A stretch of 64,000 nucleotides of DNA, taken from NCBI RefSeq assembly GCF_010078235.1, contig NZ_JAABOS010000009.1:124001-188000 (forward strand), given 5' to 3'. The first letter of the stretch is position 1. Every line of letters starts with the position of its first letter. The stretch comes from Cognatundibacterium crateris (GTDB lineage Bacteria > Pseudomonadota > Gammaproteobacteria > Burkholderiales > Burkholderiaceae_D). Below are positions 43,119 to 52,852 of the stretch, piece by piece. The position numbers and the translations under genes were made by a program. The notes beneath the pieces are model-generated. The model was not told the DNA's origin. It searched no databases and saw only the letters and a list, made by a program, of their open reading frames with translations.

Positions 43119-43409
43119 GGTCGGGCGAGATGGGATCAAACCGGGCGTCGCTGTCCCGTCTTTGGGCGGTCAGGCGCAAGCTAAAACGCATTCTAAACCA
43201 AACATTACTATCGGGAAATGGAAATAACAGAAAAACCCTGCTGGCAGCCAGACTTAAGCAGAAACAGGCAGCAAGTGCCAGTTTGCCCGCTGTCTGCCTG
43301 CTTTCCGCGCATTCTGTGCACTATCCGTGAGCGACCGGCAGCAGGAAGATAAGACAAAGGGACACCACCCAAAGCGGGCGGTGCAGGTACTGACAAATTT
43401 ATTTAAGAT

Positions 43410-43880
43410 TTATTTAAGCGGAATCACGATATTGCGCTCAACCGGCACCGCCGTCACACTGTTTTTGGGTGAACCGTCGATCAGTTTGTCGGAATAAGTC
43501 AGGTAGACCAGCGCATTACGCTTTTGGTCGACCATACGCACGATTCTTAACTTTTTAAACAGAATAGACAGGCTTTGATTGAAGACTTCGTCCTGTTGCT
43601 TGAGCGGACCGGGGAAGCTGATAGGACCAACCTGACGGCAGGCAATCGAGGCTTCAGCCTTATCTTCCGCGAATCCCAGGCCACCTGAAATGCCACCGGT
43701 CTTGGCACGCGACACATAGCAAGTCACGCCATTCACCTTAGGATCATCATAGGCTTCTACCACCACCTTGTGATCAGGGCCGATCAGCTTAAAGGCAGTA
43801 TCAACGCTACCCACGGTTTCTGCGTGTGCCAGCATGGTCTGACCAGCGAGTGCTGCCATGACTATCCATTGAGCTTTCAT
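43410..43880 (-). CDS. creA: CreA family periplasmic protein
   Basis: A 156-residue exported protein (signal cut near AHAE, residue 22). [25 protein letters not shown] and [23 protein letters not shown] are the family hallmarks, with IACRQVGPI giving a second cysteine that could pair with the first. The function of CreA is unknown in all species. ATG at 43880 begins the signal peptide; a start twelve codons upstream is unlikely. It lies upstream of the permease gene below on the same strand, but a terminator follows only that permease. Confidence 0.85.
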   Translation of the reverse strand: MKAQWIVMAALAGQTMLAHAETVGSVDTAFKLIGPDHKVVVEAYDDPKVNGVTCYVSRAKTGGISGGLGFAEDKAEASIACRQVGPISFPGPLKQQDEVFNQSLSILFKKLRIVRMVDQKRNALVYLTYSDKLIDGSPKNSVTAVPVERNIVIPLK

Positions 43881-43942
43881 ATTTATCGTCCTGATGAGAT
43901 TAAGGCTGGGTAACAAGAAAAATTCGAATAAAAATTCGAAAA

Positions 43943-43978
43943 ATTTAAAAAAAGGGAGGAAAGCCTGCTTTCCTCCCT
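43943..43978. terminator. rho-independent hairpin upstream of creA and after the permease region
   Basis: AGGGAGGAAAGC and GCTTTCCTCCCT (43953-43978) form a perfect 12-bp stem; on the minus strand seven Ts follow. It ends transcription from the APC permease gene, whose stop is at 43997, before creA. Confidence 0.85.
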
Positions 43979-43996
43979 CTCATATTGCGTAGTCGC

Positions 43997-45457
43997 TTAT
44001 TTATTCAAGCGGGAATGCTGGCGACTGTATAAAAAATAAATACTCAGCGCAACCAGCATCCAGATAAAGAACACTTTAAAGGTGGCCGGTGACAAGTCCT
44101 TGAGAATGTACAGGCAGGCGAAAATACTCATACCCGGTATCAGATAAGGACCAAATGGCACGCGGAAACCGGCATTGTCCTGCCCTATCTTTTTGGCGCG
44201 TATCACAGGAATCGCGGCCGACACCACGATAAAGGCGACCAGGGTCCCCATACTCACCATATCCCACAGGAAGGTCGCATCGACTAAACCAGCCACGATA
44301 CCGACCACCAGACAGACCAGCACCGTGTTGACGACCGGTGCACGGGTGACCGGATTCACCACCTGAAACGAGGCTGGAATCAGACCATCTTTAGAGATCG
44401 CAAACAAAATACGGCTTTGGCCATAGATAGTCACCAGCGTCACGCTGAACACAGAAATCACCGCACCGGCCGATAAAATCAAGGCAGGCCAGCTCTTGCC
44501 AGTCACATTTTGCAGGATCACAGCCAGACCCGCTTCCTGCCCTTCAAACATATGTGCAGGTTGCGCACCGACGGCAGCCACTGCCACCAGCATGTAAAAC
44601 ACGGTCACCACCAGCAGCGCCAGCATGATACCCAGCGGGACATTGCGCTTAGGATCTTTAACTTCTGCACCGGCGGTGGCCACGGTATCGAGACCAATAA
44701 ACGAGAAAAACACGGTACCGGCCGCCGCAGTCACGCCAGCCATACCGGCCAGACCTTTGCTGTTATCGGTATTAAAAAACGGCGTGAAATGCTCAGCCTG
44801 AAAACCGGAAAATGCGATCACGGAAAAAAACACCAGGATCACCAGTTTAATCATGACCATCACTGCGTTGACAGTTGCAGACTCTTTGGCGCCACGCAAT
44901 AACAGGAAACAGCATATCGCCACTAAAATCACAGGTGGCAGGTTGAACTGGCCCATGTGGATTTCTGCTCCCTGCGGACCAGCCACGATCATGGGCGAAC
45001 GCAAGGCCGCCGGAATATGCCAGCCCATTGCATTTTCCAGGAAATTATTCAGATAAGCCGACCAGCCTATCGCGGTCGCGCTGGCCGCCAGACCGTATTC
45101 CAGCAACAAACAAGCCGCCACCACGAAGGCGGCAAATTCACCGACCGTGGCATAAGCAAACGAATACGAAGAACCGGAAGCCGGAATCCTGGCCGACAAT
45201 TCGGAATAGCATAAAGCGGTCAGCCCTGCCGTCAGCGCCGCGATCAGGAAAGACAGGATCACCGACGGCCCGGCCTTAGGTACAGCTTCCACCATGGTGA
45301 AGAAAATCCCGGTACCGATGGTCGCACCCACGCCTATCATGGTGAGTGCAAACAAACCCAGCGAGCGATGTAAAGTATGTTGCGACTGGCCTTCCACAAT
45401 AATTTCTGGCGCGTCCACCGGACGGGTGCGCATTAACTGCTGAAAAAAGTTTCTCAA
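43997..45457 (-). CDS. APC-family amino acid permease
   Basis: A 486-residue carrier with about twelve helices. GVGATIGTGIFF (helix 1) and GSSYSFAYATVGEFAAFVVA (helix 3) are the core APC motifs, and the overall layout resembles the cationic amino acid/YfnA-like branch. It imports an amino acid by proton symport or exchange. The start chosen is TTG at 45457 (residues RNFFQQLMRTRPV follow) because AAGGA lies 6 bases upstream; ATG at 45433 is the alternative. It has its own terminator. Confidence 0.82.
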   Translation of the reverse strand: MRNFFQQLMRTRPVDAPEIIVEGQSQHTLHRSLGLFALTMIGVGATIGTGIFFTMVEAVPKAGPSVILSFLIAALTAGLTALCYSELSARIPASGSSYSFAYATVGEFAAFVVAACLLLEYGLAASATAIGWSAYLNNFLENAMGWHIPAALRSPMIVAGPQGAEIHMGQFNLPPVILVAICCFLLLRGAKESATVNAVMVMIKLVILVFFSVIAFSGFQAEHFTPFFNTDNSKGLAGMAGVTAAAGTVFFSFIGLDTVATAGAEVKDPKRNVPLGIMLALLVVTVFYMLVAVAAVGAQPAHMFEGQEAGLAVILQNVTGKSWPALILSAGAVISVFSVTLVTIYGQSRILFAISKDGLIPASFQVVNPVTRAPVVNTVLVCLVVGIVAGLVDATFLWDMVSMGTLVAFIVVSAAIPVIRAKKIGQDNAGFRVPFGPYLIPGMSIFACLYILKDLSPATFKVFFIWMLVALSIYFLYSRQHSRLNK

Positions 45458-45950
45458 AATAATTCCTTGTGCAGAAAGCCTAACGAGTGCAGCCAGCCTG
45501 CGTTCAAGGACGGGATGGCGCACCGGAATATGTCATGCGTATGACGGTAAAAGCGCAATCATAGCCGCAAATCTCCCGGCGATGATGTGTCGGGTAGCCG
45601 ATATCGCCATACAAAATGCGTTTTTTACGACAAAACCTGTCAGCCTGTCTGACGACGTGCTGCGGCAGAGCAAAGTTTTGTATCAATAGGACTTACGCAA
45701 AATTGCCCCGGCAAGGCTAAAAAACTCTTTGGTGCTTTGGGAAACATCGCTGGTAAGCGATGTCCGTTTCGCCAGCAGGCAACATGTTGCCTGAAACCCT
45801 GGCTACACCTTGGCGACGCAGGCAGTACGGATAGTACAAGGTGTGCAAGCTGGAACCATAACGCCGCTGGGGCGGTTTTGCGTAAATCCGAATCAATTCT
45901 CAATGCGGCTGCAGCCAGCACCTGCGCATCAGTGTTAGAATCCGCACTCT
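45458..45950. other. about 490-base intergenic region with repeat family B
   Basis: Mostly filled by the longer copy of repeat family B (45689-45889). The stretch 45458-45688 must hold the permease promoter. The 61 bases between the repeat and the DUF2946 gene show no clear ribosome site or operator. Confidence 0.4.
45689..45889. repeat. inverted-repeat element family B, copy 2 (about 200 bp)
   Basis: Terminal repeats GGACTTACGCAAAATTGCCCC and, inward from the right, GGATTTACGCAAAACCGCCCC agree at 17 of 21 positions. It shares GGCGACGCAGGCAGTACG and CATAACGC interior blocks with the copy at 30543. About 90 extra bases carry two perfect hairpins: ACATCGCT/AGCGATGT (45744-45763) and the 18-bp palindrome CAGGCAACATGTTGCCTG (45776-45793). 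No transposase frame. Confidence 0.7.
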
Positions 45951-46322
45951 ATGAGCCGCCTGTCCATGTCACCCCGCCTGTTTCACCGTCTGGTGCGTGC
46001 AGTACTGATGTTTTATGTACTGACGCTGGGTGTCGCCATGGCTGCGACTTTAGCCAAAACCGAGACCGGTTCCCTGATCTGTACCAGCACAGGCTACAAA
46101 ATGATCAGTGTGAAAGGCGAACCGGATAGTGGGCGTAGTAATTCCCATATTCTTGATTGTCCCTTATGCGTCGCCAGCGGCTTACCGCCGACGGTGCTCG
46201 ATACCTCAGACTGGCAGGCACCGCATGCCTTGTCGTATGCCACACAGTCCATCCCAGCCGCCAGACTGGCAGCTATCGTTTCTGCCCCGCTGCCCGCGCG
46301 TGGGCCACCCTCTGACCTCTGA
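45951..46322 (+). CDS. DUF2946 family protein
   Basis: A 123-residue protein with one N-terminal hydrophobic segment (about residues 12-32) and the CPLC motif (about 70-73) plus a downstream Pro/Ala-rich tail, the pattern of DUF2946. Members are often found beside TonB receptors and copper- or other metal-related genes and may be small exported metal-binding proteins (context inference). There is no strong ribosome site; starts at 45951 or at the next ATG (45966) are possible. It precedes two TonB receptors. Confidence 0.65.
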   Translation: MSRLSMSPRLFHRLVRAVLMFYVLTLGVAMAATLAKTETGSLICTSTGYKMISVKGEPDSGRSNSHILDCPLCVASGLPPTVLDTSDWQAPHALSYATQSIPAARLAAIVSAPLPARGPPSDL

Positions 46323-46337
46323 ACATAAGTGTTAATC

Positions 46338-46431
46338 CGGTATGCCTGGCTGCGCTGTGACTATGTGCGCGCCAGTCTGGCTGATTGATTTGCTCAGCGC
46401 TCATTGCTGAGCGACAGCCGCAAGCATACCG
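46338..46431 (+). ncRNA. structured leader candidate upstream of a TonB receptor
   Basis: CGGTATGC (46338-46345) is perfectly complementary to GCATACCG (46424-46431); inside it GGCTG (46348-46352) pairs with CAGCC (46415-46419) and GCTCAGC with GCTGAGC (46392-46412). Together they make a closed multi-branch fold of about 94 nt that ends 41 bases before the receptor ATG. It does not contain the GCCACTG or B12-box elements of a cobalamin riboswitch. Could be a regulatory leader or a processing structure. Confidence 0.4.
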
Positions 46432-46472
46432 TCCAAGTACCTTGGTACTGCTTTTGTTTACTTGTCTGAATC

Positions 46473-48785
46473 ATGCAAAATTCTTTTTTCCGTGTGCGCC
46501 TGAACGCACGCCGCGCGACCCTGGTCGCTGCCATCGCTGCCGCCTTTCCGGCCTTGCCAACTTATGCGCTGACTTTATCCGCTGAAGCGGATGCCCAGCC
46601 CTCTCAGGTCGTGGTGCAAGGTGACAAACCCTCGTCCTTGCCGACCGAAATTCCGACCACCATCGAAGGCATACAAGCCAAAGACATAGAGCGCAATATC
46701 AATGCCATTGATGCTGAGGATGCGCTGAAATATCTGCCTAGCCTGTTAGTACGCAAACGCTATGTCGGTGACTATAACCATGCGGTATTGGCGACCCGTG
46801 CCTCCGGCACCGGTAACAGTGCGCGCTCTATGGTGTATGCCGATGGCATCCTGCTGTCCAATTTACTCGGCAACGGTGCGACCTTCACACCACGCTGGGG
46901 CCTGGTAACGCCGGAAGAAATCGAGCGGGTCGATGTGCTGTACGGCCCATTCTCTGCAGCGTATCCGGGTAATTCTGTGGGTGCCGTGGTGGATTACCGT
47001 ACCCGTATGCCTAAGGCCTTCGAGGCGCATGCCAAAGTTTTGGGCTTCAGCGAAAATTTCCAATTGTATGGCACTGACAAGACCTATAGCGGCAAACAAC
47101 TGAGCGCCAGTCTGGGCAACCGTCAGGGTGATTTTTCCTGGTGGCTGAATCTGAATCAGCTCGATAGCGATGGTCACCCAATTGCCTTCACCAATAAGCT
47201 GATGTCGGCTGGCGTCACCAGCTCTGCCGGTAAAGTGGTCACAGGCGCGGTCGCCGGTAAAAATCCACAAAATCAGGACTGGTGGATACTCGGCGCGACC
47301 GGGCAGTACCACACCATACAGGACCACGCCAAAGTGAAGCTGGCCTATGACTTCAGCCCGACTCTGCATGCAGCTTACACTTTTGGCTACTGGCGCAATA
47401 AGATGGACAGCGGCGTAGAAAGCTATTTGCGCGATGCCAGCGGCAATCCTGTGGTTAGCGGCGACGTGAATATCAACGGCAAAAAATACACGCTGAGTGC
47501 GACCGATATATCCAATAGCCAAAACCGGCTCGAACATCTGAGCCATGGTCTGAATCTGAAAAGCAGCAGCAAAGGCGTGTTTGACTGGGAAGTGGCGGCC
47601 AGCCTGTATGACTACAACAAAGATATCGCGCGCTCACCACTGGTCGCAATCCCGGTTGCCGACAGCGGCGGCGCGGGCCGCATCACGGATCAGTCCGGCA
47701 CCGGCTGGAATACCCTGGCACTGAAAGGTATTTGGCGTCCGGATACCCGGCATACGGTGGAATTCGGCTATCAACGCGAAGCCTATCACCTGAAAACTCT
47801 GGTGTCGGATACCGGTAACTGGATCGCTGGCAACGCCGAAAAACAATTCTCAGCCTTCCGTGGCGACACCAGCCTGCAAAGCCTGTATGCGCAAGATGCC
47901 TGGCGCATCAGTCCGCACTGGAAAACCATACTCGGTGCACGCTTTGAACAATGGAAGGCAGATCATGGTGCGCTGGCCAATGCCAGCACCACGCTGAATT
48001 TTTCCTCCCGCTCGGAAAACTTTGTTTCTCCTAAAGCTGCTATCGCCTACGCCAGCGGTGGCGACTGGACCTATAAGGCATCGCTGGGCCGTGCAGTACG
48101 TATGCCTACCGTGTCTGAGCTATATCAGGGAACGATTTCGAATACCACCATCGTCAACAACGATCCGAACCTGAAACCGGAAAAATCCTGGACCACAGAA
48201 TGGAGTGCAGAACGCAGCCTGCATGATGGCCGTGGCTTATTGCGCACTACCCTGTTCCACGAACGTACCAGCGATGCGCTGTATTCCCAGACCAATACCC
48301 TGGTCACGCCGAACGTCACCAACATCCAAAACGTGGACGACATCCGCACCACCGGACTGGAAATCGCGTTCGCTGACAATGATGTGCTGCTGCCAGGTCT
48401 GGATATCTCAGCCAGCCTGACCTATGCCGACTCTGTAATCGTACGCAATGACAAATTCCCAGCCAGTGTGAATAAGCGCCAGCCACGCATACCGGACTGG
48501 CGCGCCAATCTCTTGCTCAGTTATCGCGTCACAGACAAATTCAGCAGCTCACTTGGTATCCGCTACAGCGGCAAACAATACAGTGCTCTCGATAACAGCG
48601 ATGTGAATGCGTTTACCTATTTCGGATTCTCCGACTTTCTGGTGGCCGACCTGCGCTTACGCTATCAGGTCGCACGCCAGTGGAGTGCAGCGATAGGGAT
48701 AGACAATCTGAACAATAAAAAATACTGGGCCTTCCATCCCTACACGCAACGCAGCGTCGTTGCGGAGCTGAAGTTCGACTTCTGA
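46473..48785 (+). CDS. TonB-dependent receptor (metal/siderophore-type), first of a pair
   Basis: A 770-residue outer-membrane receptor with signal peptide (cut near YALTLSA), plug (IPTTIEGIQAKDIERNI, IERVDVLYGPFSAAYPGNSVGAVVDYRT) and barrel ending VVAELKFDF. The plug and barrel resemble FecA/haem or metallophore receptors more than BtuB. The next gene encodes a receptor of nearly equal length with parallel motifs (LLSNLLG, GPFSA versus GPYSA), so the two arose by duplication. It follows the DUF2946 gene. Confidence 0.85.
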   Translation: MQNSFFRVRLNARRATLVAAIAAAFPALPTYALTLSAEADAQPSQVVVQGDKPSSLPTEIPTTIEGIQAKDIERNINAIDAEDALKYLPSLLVRKRYVGDYNHAVLATRASGTGNSARSMVYADGILLSNLLGNGATFTPRWGLVTPEEIERVDVLYGPFSAAYPGNSVGAVVDYRTRMPKAFEAHAKVLGFSENFQLYGTDKTYSGKQLSASLGNRQGDFSWWLNLNQLDSDGHPIAFTNKLMSAGVTSSAGKVVTGAVAGKNPQNQDWWILGATGQYHTIQDHAKVKLAYDFSPTLHAAYTFGYWRNKMDSGVESYLRDASGNPVVSGDVNINGKKYTLSATDISNSQNRLEHLSHGLNLKSSSKGVFDWEVAASLYDYNKDIARSPLVAIPVADSGGAGRITDQSGTGWNTLALKGIWRPDTRHTVEFGYQREAYHLKTLVSDTGNWIAGNAEKQFSAFRGDTSLQSLYAQDAWRISPHWKTILGARFEQWKADHGALANASTTLNFSSRSENFVSPKAAIAYASGGDWTYKASLGRAVRMPTVSELYQGTISNTTIVNNDPNLKPEKSWTTEWSAERSLHDGRGLLRTTLFHERTSDALYSQTNTLVTPNVTNIQNVDDIRTTGLEIAFADNDVLLPGLDISASLTYADSVIVRNDKFPASVNKRQPRIPDWRANLLLSYRVTDKFSSSLGIRYSGKQYSALDNSDVNAFTYFGFSDFLVADLRLRYQVARQWSAAIGIDNLNNKKYWAFHPYTQRSVVAELKFDF

Positions 48786-48832
48786 CGTGTAGCAACCTGA
48801 CTACCGGGTGTCGTCAGGTTTTTGGAAACCCT

Positions 48833-48886
48833 AGGGCCTGTTAACAATTGAATTGCGAGATGCGTAATTTAAATCTTAACAGGCCT
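48833..48886. repeat. hairpin repeat family A, copy 2 (degenerate)
   Basis: Begins AGGGCCTGTTAACA, ends TTAACAGGCCT and keeps the loop core GCGAGATGCGTAATTT of the copy at 18601-18655, but the arms have mismatches. CTAG borders both ends (48831-48834 and 48885-48888), which could be a target-site duplication. It lies in the gap between the two TonB receptor genes. Confidence 0.65.
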
Positions 48887-48952
48887 AGATATGCGGCTTT
48901 CCAGCCTGTTTACGGCTGGAAGGCGCATGTCTGTTCAGACTATAAAATCAAC

Positions 48953-51271
48953 ATGAAAAAAATTACTTTCAACAAACTCTCCATCATGTACGCACTCTGC
49001 GGAGTCAGCGGACTCATCAGCAGCAGCGCGCTGGCGCAAGGCGTCGCCACCGAACAAATGCAAAGCGTCACCATAGGCGCAGTGCGTGCGCCGCTGGCGG
49101 CCCATTTACCGAATACCCTGGCAACGCTGAGCGATGAAGAACTGCGCGCTCAGCAAAACATTTTTAATCCGGAAGATGCGCTGCGCACCATGCCAAATAC
49201 CGGCATCCGCAAACGTTATAGCGGGGATCGCAATGCGCTGATCAGCGGGCGCAGCTTCGGCAGTACCCAGGCGGCACGCGCACTGGTGCTGATGGATGGC
49301 TATCTGCTGTCGAATTTTCTGGGGCGTTTCGATGCACCACGCTGGAATATGCTGGCCCCTGAAGACCTTGAGCGCGTCGATATGCTGTATGGTCCCTACT
49401 CCGCTATTTTCCCGGGTAACGCTATCGGCAGCACCGTCATCATGACGACGCGCAAACCCAGTAAGCTGGAAGCCTCGGCGCGTATCGCAGTGCAATCAGA
49501 AGACTACCGTGATTACGGACACAGCGAAACCTTCACCAATACCCAGACCACGTTCCGGCTGGGTGACAAACTGGCATCCGGACTATGGTATCGCTTACTG
49601 GTGAACCGCCAGGACTCGACCGGTCACCCTATGCAGTATTACGCGCTCAATGCAGCCGCCGATGGCAGCTTCAGCAAACCGGCTGGCGTCAAGCCGGTGA
49701 CAGCGGTCAGCGGTATTCAATATGATCTGGCACCAACCGGACAGCGTCGTGCCGTGTTCGGTGCGAATAGCGGCGCGATCGATCATACTGTGCAAACCAC
49801 GGCCAAACTGAGCTGGGGCGCGGATCTCAGCCCGGCACTGACGTTCGATGGCATGCTGGCCTGGTGGTATAACGACAGTGCGAGCCGGAACCGCAGCTTT
49901 TTGAAAGATGCGCAAGGCAACAGCGTCTGGTCGGGCCGGGTCAGCCAGGATGGCAATATGTTTGATGTGCCGGCCAATGCGTTCGCGCCCTCTAACCGGC
50001 AGGAAAATAATCTGCAGGCAGGACTGACGCTGAAAACGCGTTACCGTGAAGGCTGGAATCAATCACTGGTCGCCAGCCAATACCAATTGCTCAAAGATGT
50101 ACAACGCACCGCCGCACAGGCAGATCCGCTGGCCGCCAATGGCGGCAGCGGCAGCGCAACCGTGCGTGACGGCACCCGCTTCCGCACCATGGAATATCAG
50201 GCGACCTATACCCCGGTCGCGAATGACTGGGGGCGTGGTCAGCATGCCTTGAGCCTGGGACTGCATGCCAACGACTATCATCTGCAACAGAATACCCAGA
50301 ATCTGAGCGACTGGCGTATTGGCCAGAGTCAGCCTGTGCAGTCGGTCGGTGGCGACACCCGTTTGCTTGCGCTGTATCTGCAGGATGCCTGGCGTTTCGC
50401 GCCGGACTGGAAAGTGACCGCCGGCCTGCGCTACGAAGACTGGCAAGCCAGCCACGGCAGCCAGGAAATCAAACCGCTGCCTGCGGTCAGCTATGCCGAC
50501 CGCCATCTGCAGGCATGGTCGCCGAAATTCTCACTGAGCTGGGACGCGACTGATGATTTGAGCCTGCGTGCATCGCTGGGACGCGGCACCCGCTTTGCCA
50601 CCGTGGCCGAACTGTTTCAAGGCTCGCAATCCGGCAATACGCTGGTGGTGAATGATCCCTACTTACGTCCGGAACGTTCGGATGCGGCTGAACTGGTGCT
50701 GGAAAAACGTCTGCATCAGGCCAACCTGCGCCTGTCGCTGTATCAGGATAAGGTGCGCGATAGCATCTGGAGTCAGACCAATGTGCTGGTATTCCCGAAT
50801 ATCACCAACGTACAAAATGTCGGTCTGGTACGCACCCGTGGCATCGAGCTGGCTGGCGATGTACACGACTGGCTGATCCCGCATCTGGACCTGAATGCTA
50901 ACCTGGCCTGGAATCAGTCACGCATACTGGAGAACGAACGCTTTCCTGCTTCGGTAGGAAAAAACTGGGTACGGATACCGGACTGGCGCGCCAATATCAC
51001 ACTGGCCTATCAATGGAATGCGCAATGGAATCTGGCCGGCAGCTATCGCTATTCAGGACGTCAATACAATGAACTGACCAATAGCGACATCATTCCGGAT
51101 ACCTATGGTGGTTCGTCGCGCATACGCCAGCTGGATCTGCGCTTGCGCTTCCGTCCGGCCAAAGGTGTGGAGCTGGCTGCCGGTATTGATAATGTGGGCA
51201 ATCAGCTCGCCTATCAGTATCACCCGCTGCCAGGCCGCAGCCTGTTTGCTGAAATGCGCTACAACTACTGA
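48953..51271 (+). CDS. TonB-dependent receptor, second of a pair
   Basis: A 772-residue receptor. Signal peptide to about ALAQG (residue 28), plug with LATLSDEELRAQQNIFNPEDAL and LERVDMLYGPYSAIFPGNAIGSTVIM, and a barrel ending FAEMRYNY, with an aromatic last residue. It is paralogous to the preceding receptor and probably transports a related ligand. ATG at 48953 is chosen because the signal peptide starts there; the longer frame from 48848 runs through the repeat element. Confidence 0.85.
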   Translation: MKKITFNKLSIMYALCGVSGLISSSALAQGVATEQMQSVTIGAVRAPLAAHLPNTLATLSDEELRAQQNIFNPEDALRTMPNTGIRKRYSGDRNALISGRSFGSTQAARALVLMDGYLLSNFLGRFDAPRWNMLAPEDLERVDMLYGPYSAIFPGNAIGSTVIMTTRKPSKLEASARIAVQSEDYRDYGHSETFTNTQTTFRLGDKLASGLWYRLLVNRQDSTGHPMQYYALNAAADGSFSKPAGVKPVTAVSGIQYDLAPTGQRRAVFGANSGAIDHTVQTTAKLSWGADLSPALTFDGMLAWWYNDSASRNRSFLKDAQGNSVWSGRVSQDGNMFDVPANAFAPSNRQENNLQAGLTLKTRYREGWNQSLVASQYQLLKDVQRTAAQADPLAANGGSGSATVRDGTRFRTMEYQATYTPVANDWGRGQHALSLGLHANDYHLQQNTQNLSDWRIGQSQPVQSVGGDTRLLALYLQDAWRFAPDWKVTAGLRYEDWQASHGSQEIKPLPAVSYADRHLQAWSPKFSLSWDATDDLSLRASLGRGTRFATVAELFQGSQSGNTLVVNDPYLRPERSDAAELVLEKRLHQANLRLSLYQDKVRDSIWSQTNVLVFPNITNVQNVGLVRTRGIELAGDVHDWLIPHLDLNANLAWNQSRILENERFPASVGKNWVRIPDWRANITLAYQWNAQWNLAGSYRYSGRQYNELTNSDIIPDTYGGSSRIRQLDLRLRFRPAKGVELAAGIDNVGNQLAYQYHPLPGRSLFAEMRYNY

Positions 51272-51332
51272 TGTGACCAATCCAGCGGCCAGCGCTATTT
51301 AGGCCGCTGTGGACTATTTTCCGGAGACCCTG

Positions 51333-52775
51333 ATGACTACGCACTCCCCTGACCGCCATTCCACCAGTGCGGTATTACACCGGCTGTTCTGGCGTCTGCA
51401 TTTCTGGTCAGGCTTACTGACTGCGCCTATCGTGCTGCTGGCAGCACTGACCGGAATACTGTATATCTTCACGCCGCAAATCGAGGCGCTGCGCCATGCT
51501 GAGCTGGATCGCGTGACTCAAATACCAGCGGCACTACCACCACTGCCGCTCGATCAGCAGCTTGCGGCAGCGCGTGCCGCCGTGCCCGGCTTACCAGTCA
51601 AGGCCATCGTACCGGCCTATACGCCAGGTGAAACCAGTCTGGTTTTATTCGGTGAACAAAAAATGCGCGGCATGCCAAAAGCGGCCGCTGCAAACCCCGC
51701 AACGGCACCCCATCCGGTGCATCAGCATGCTGATCAACATGCCAGCCATCTGGGTGGCGCGCCAGGCGCTGCATCTGCCATCAGCAGCACTGAGCATCAC
51801 AGCGCAGCGAAGGAAATCACCAGCTATGTCGATCCCGGCACAGCGACCGTACAAGGCAATTTACCGGATGCAGAACGCTTTAAGAACTGGTCGCGCAAGC
51901 TGCATTCCAGTCTGCTGCAAGGTGATGGCTGGCGCTGGCTGATCGAGCTCGGTGCCAGCTGGATGCTGGTCATGATGCTGACCGGTTTCTATCTGTGGTG
52001 GCCGCGTGGCCGCGCTGGCTGGCGCAAGGCTTTACTGCCAGCGGCCAGTAATAAAGCAGGCCATAGCCGCGCCAGCTGGCGCTACTGGCATAGCATCAGC
52101 AGCGTGCTGCTGGCGCTGTTCACACTGACGATATTGCTGACCGGACTGACCTGGTCGAAATATACCGGTGAAAATTTCCGCGCTCTGCAAAACGCGACCG
52201 GGCAAGCCACGCCTAAGCCGCCGCGTGATCTGGCCTCGGTAGTCAATGAGGGACAAGCGCCTCTCAGCGCAGAACAGATCTACACTCTGGCCAAAGCACA
52301 GGCACCTGCTATCCGTCTGCGCATGACGCCGCCGAACCATGCGAGCGGTGTATGGCGTATAGAAAATGAGGATCGCAGCCAGCCTGAGAAGCGCTTTCAG
52401 CTAGTGCTGGATGCCTACAGCGGCCAGCGTCTGTACTATGCGGGCTGGGATCAGTTACCCTTGCTGTCCAAGGCGACCGCAGTTGGCATTCCATTTCATC
52501 GTGGTGAGTTCGGCTGGTGGAATCAGGCGCTGTTACTGGCGATAGGCTGCAGCGCGATTTTTTCCGTTTTGTCCGGCTATGTGATGTGGTGGCAGCGCCG
52601 CCGTCCTGCCAGCGTCTCTGCACCCGCGCTGCACGGCAGCCATGTACGCGCGCTGCCGTGGTGGCTGGTAGTGGTTGCAGCGGTACTGGCGTACTGCATG
52701 CCGGTATTCGGCATCAGCCTGCTGCTGATGTTGCTGATCGAGGCCAGCGTCTTATTGCTCAAACCTAAGGTCTAA
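51333..52775 (+). CDS. PepSY-associated membrane protein with His-rich insert
   Basis: A 480-residue inner-membrane protein of the PepSY_TM family (relatives include FoxB/PiuB-like ferric reductases). Four main helices are visible: LHFWSGLLTAPIVLLAAL (about 22-40), WMLVMMLTGFYLWWP, SVLLALFTLTILLTGLTW and a C-terminal pair. The periplasmic loop (about residues 125-165) carries HPVHQHADQHASHLGG and more His, typical of metal handling. Likely role: reduce or release metal brought in by the two upstream receptors. CCGGAG lies just before the ATG. Confidence 0.82.
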   Translation: MTTHSPDRHSTSAVLHRLFWRLHFWSGLLTAPIVLLAALTGILYIFTPQIEALRHAELDRVTQIPAALPPLPLDQQLAAARAAVPGLPVKAIVPAYTPGETSLVLFGEQKMRGMPKAAAANPATAPHPVHQHADQHASHLGGAPGAASAISSTEHHSAAKEITSYVDPGTATVQGNLPDAERFKNWSRKLHSSLLQGDGWRWLIELGASWMLVMMLTGFYLWWPRGRAGWRKALLPAASNKAGHSRASWRYWHSISSVLLALFTLTILLTGLTWSKYTGENFRALQNATGQATPKPPRDLASVVNEGQAPLSAEQIYTLAKAQAPAIRLRMTPPNHASGVWRIENEDRSQPEKRFQLVLDAYSGQRLYYAGWDQLPLLSKATAVGIPFHRGEFGWWNQALLLAIGCSAIFSVLSGYVMWWQRRRPASVSAPALHGSHVRALPWWLVVVAAVLAYCMPVFGISLLLMLLIEASVLLLKPKV

Positions 52776-52805
52776 GACCTAAGTACTGAGCGCTGAGAAC
52801 TGAAG

Positions 52806-52835
52806 CCTGAGGCCAGATCCGCGTCTGGCCTCAGG
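52806..52835. terminator. hairpin between convergent genes
   Basis: CCTGAGGCCAGA and TCTGGCCTCAGG form a perfect 12-bp stem with a 6-base loop between the PepSY gene and the M28 peptidase gene. There is no T-run on either side. Likely a bidirectional mRNA end structure. Confidence 0.5.
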
Positions 52836-52852
52836 ATCAATGAAGCAGTATT

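Noticed and set aside
46338-46472. Cobalamin riboswitch before a TonB receptor
   Set aside because: The conserved GCCACTG and B12-box sequences are absent, and the receptor plug is not BtuB-like.
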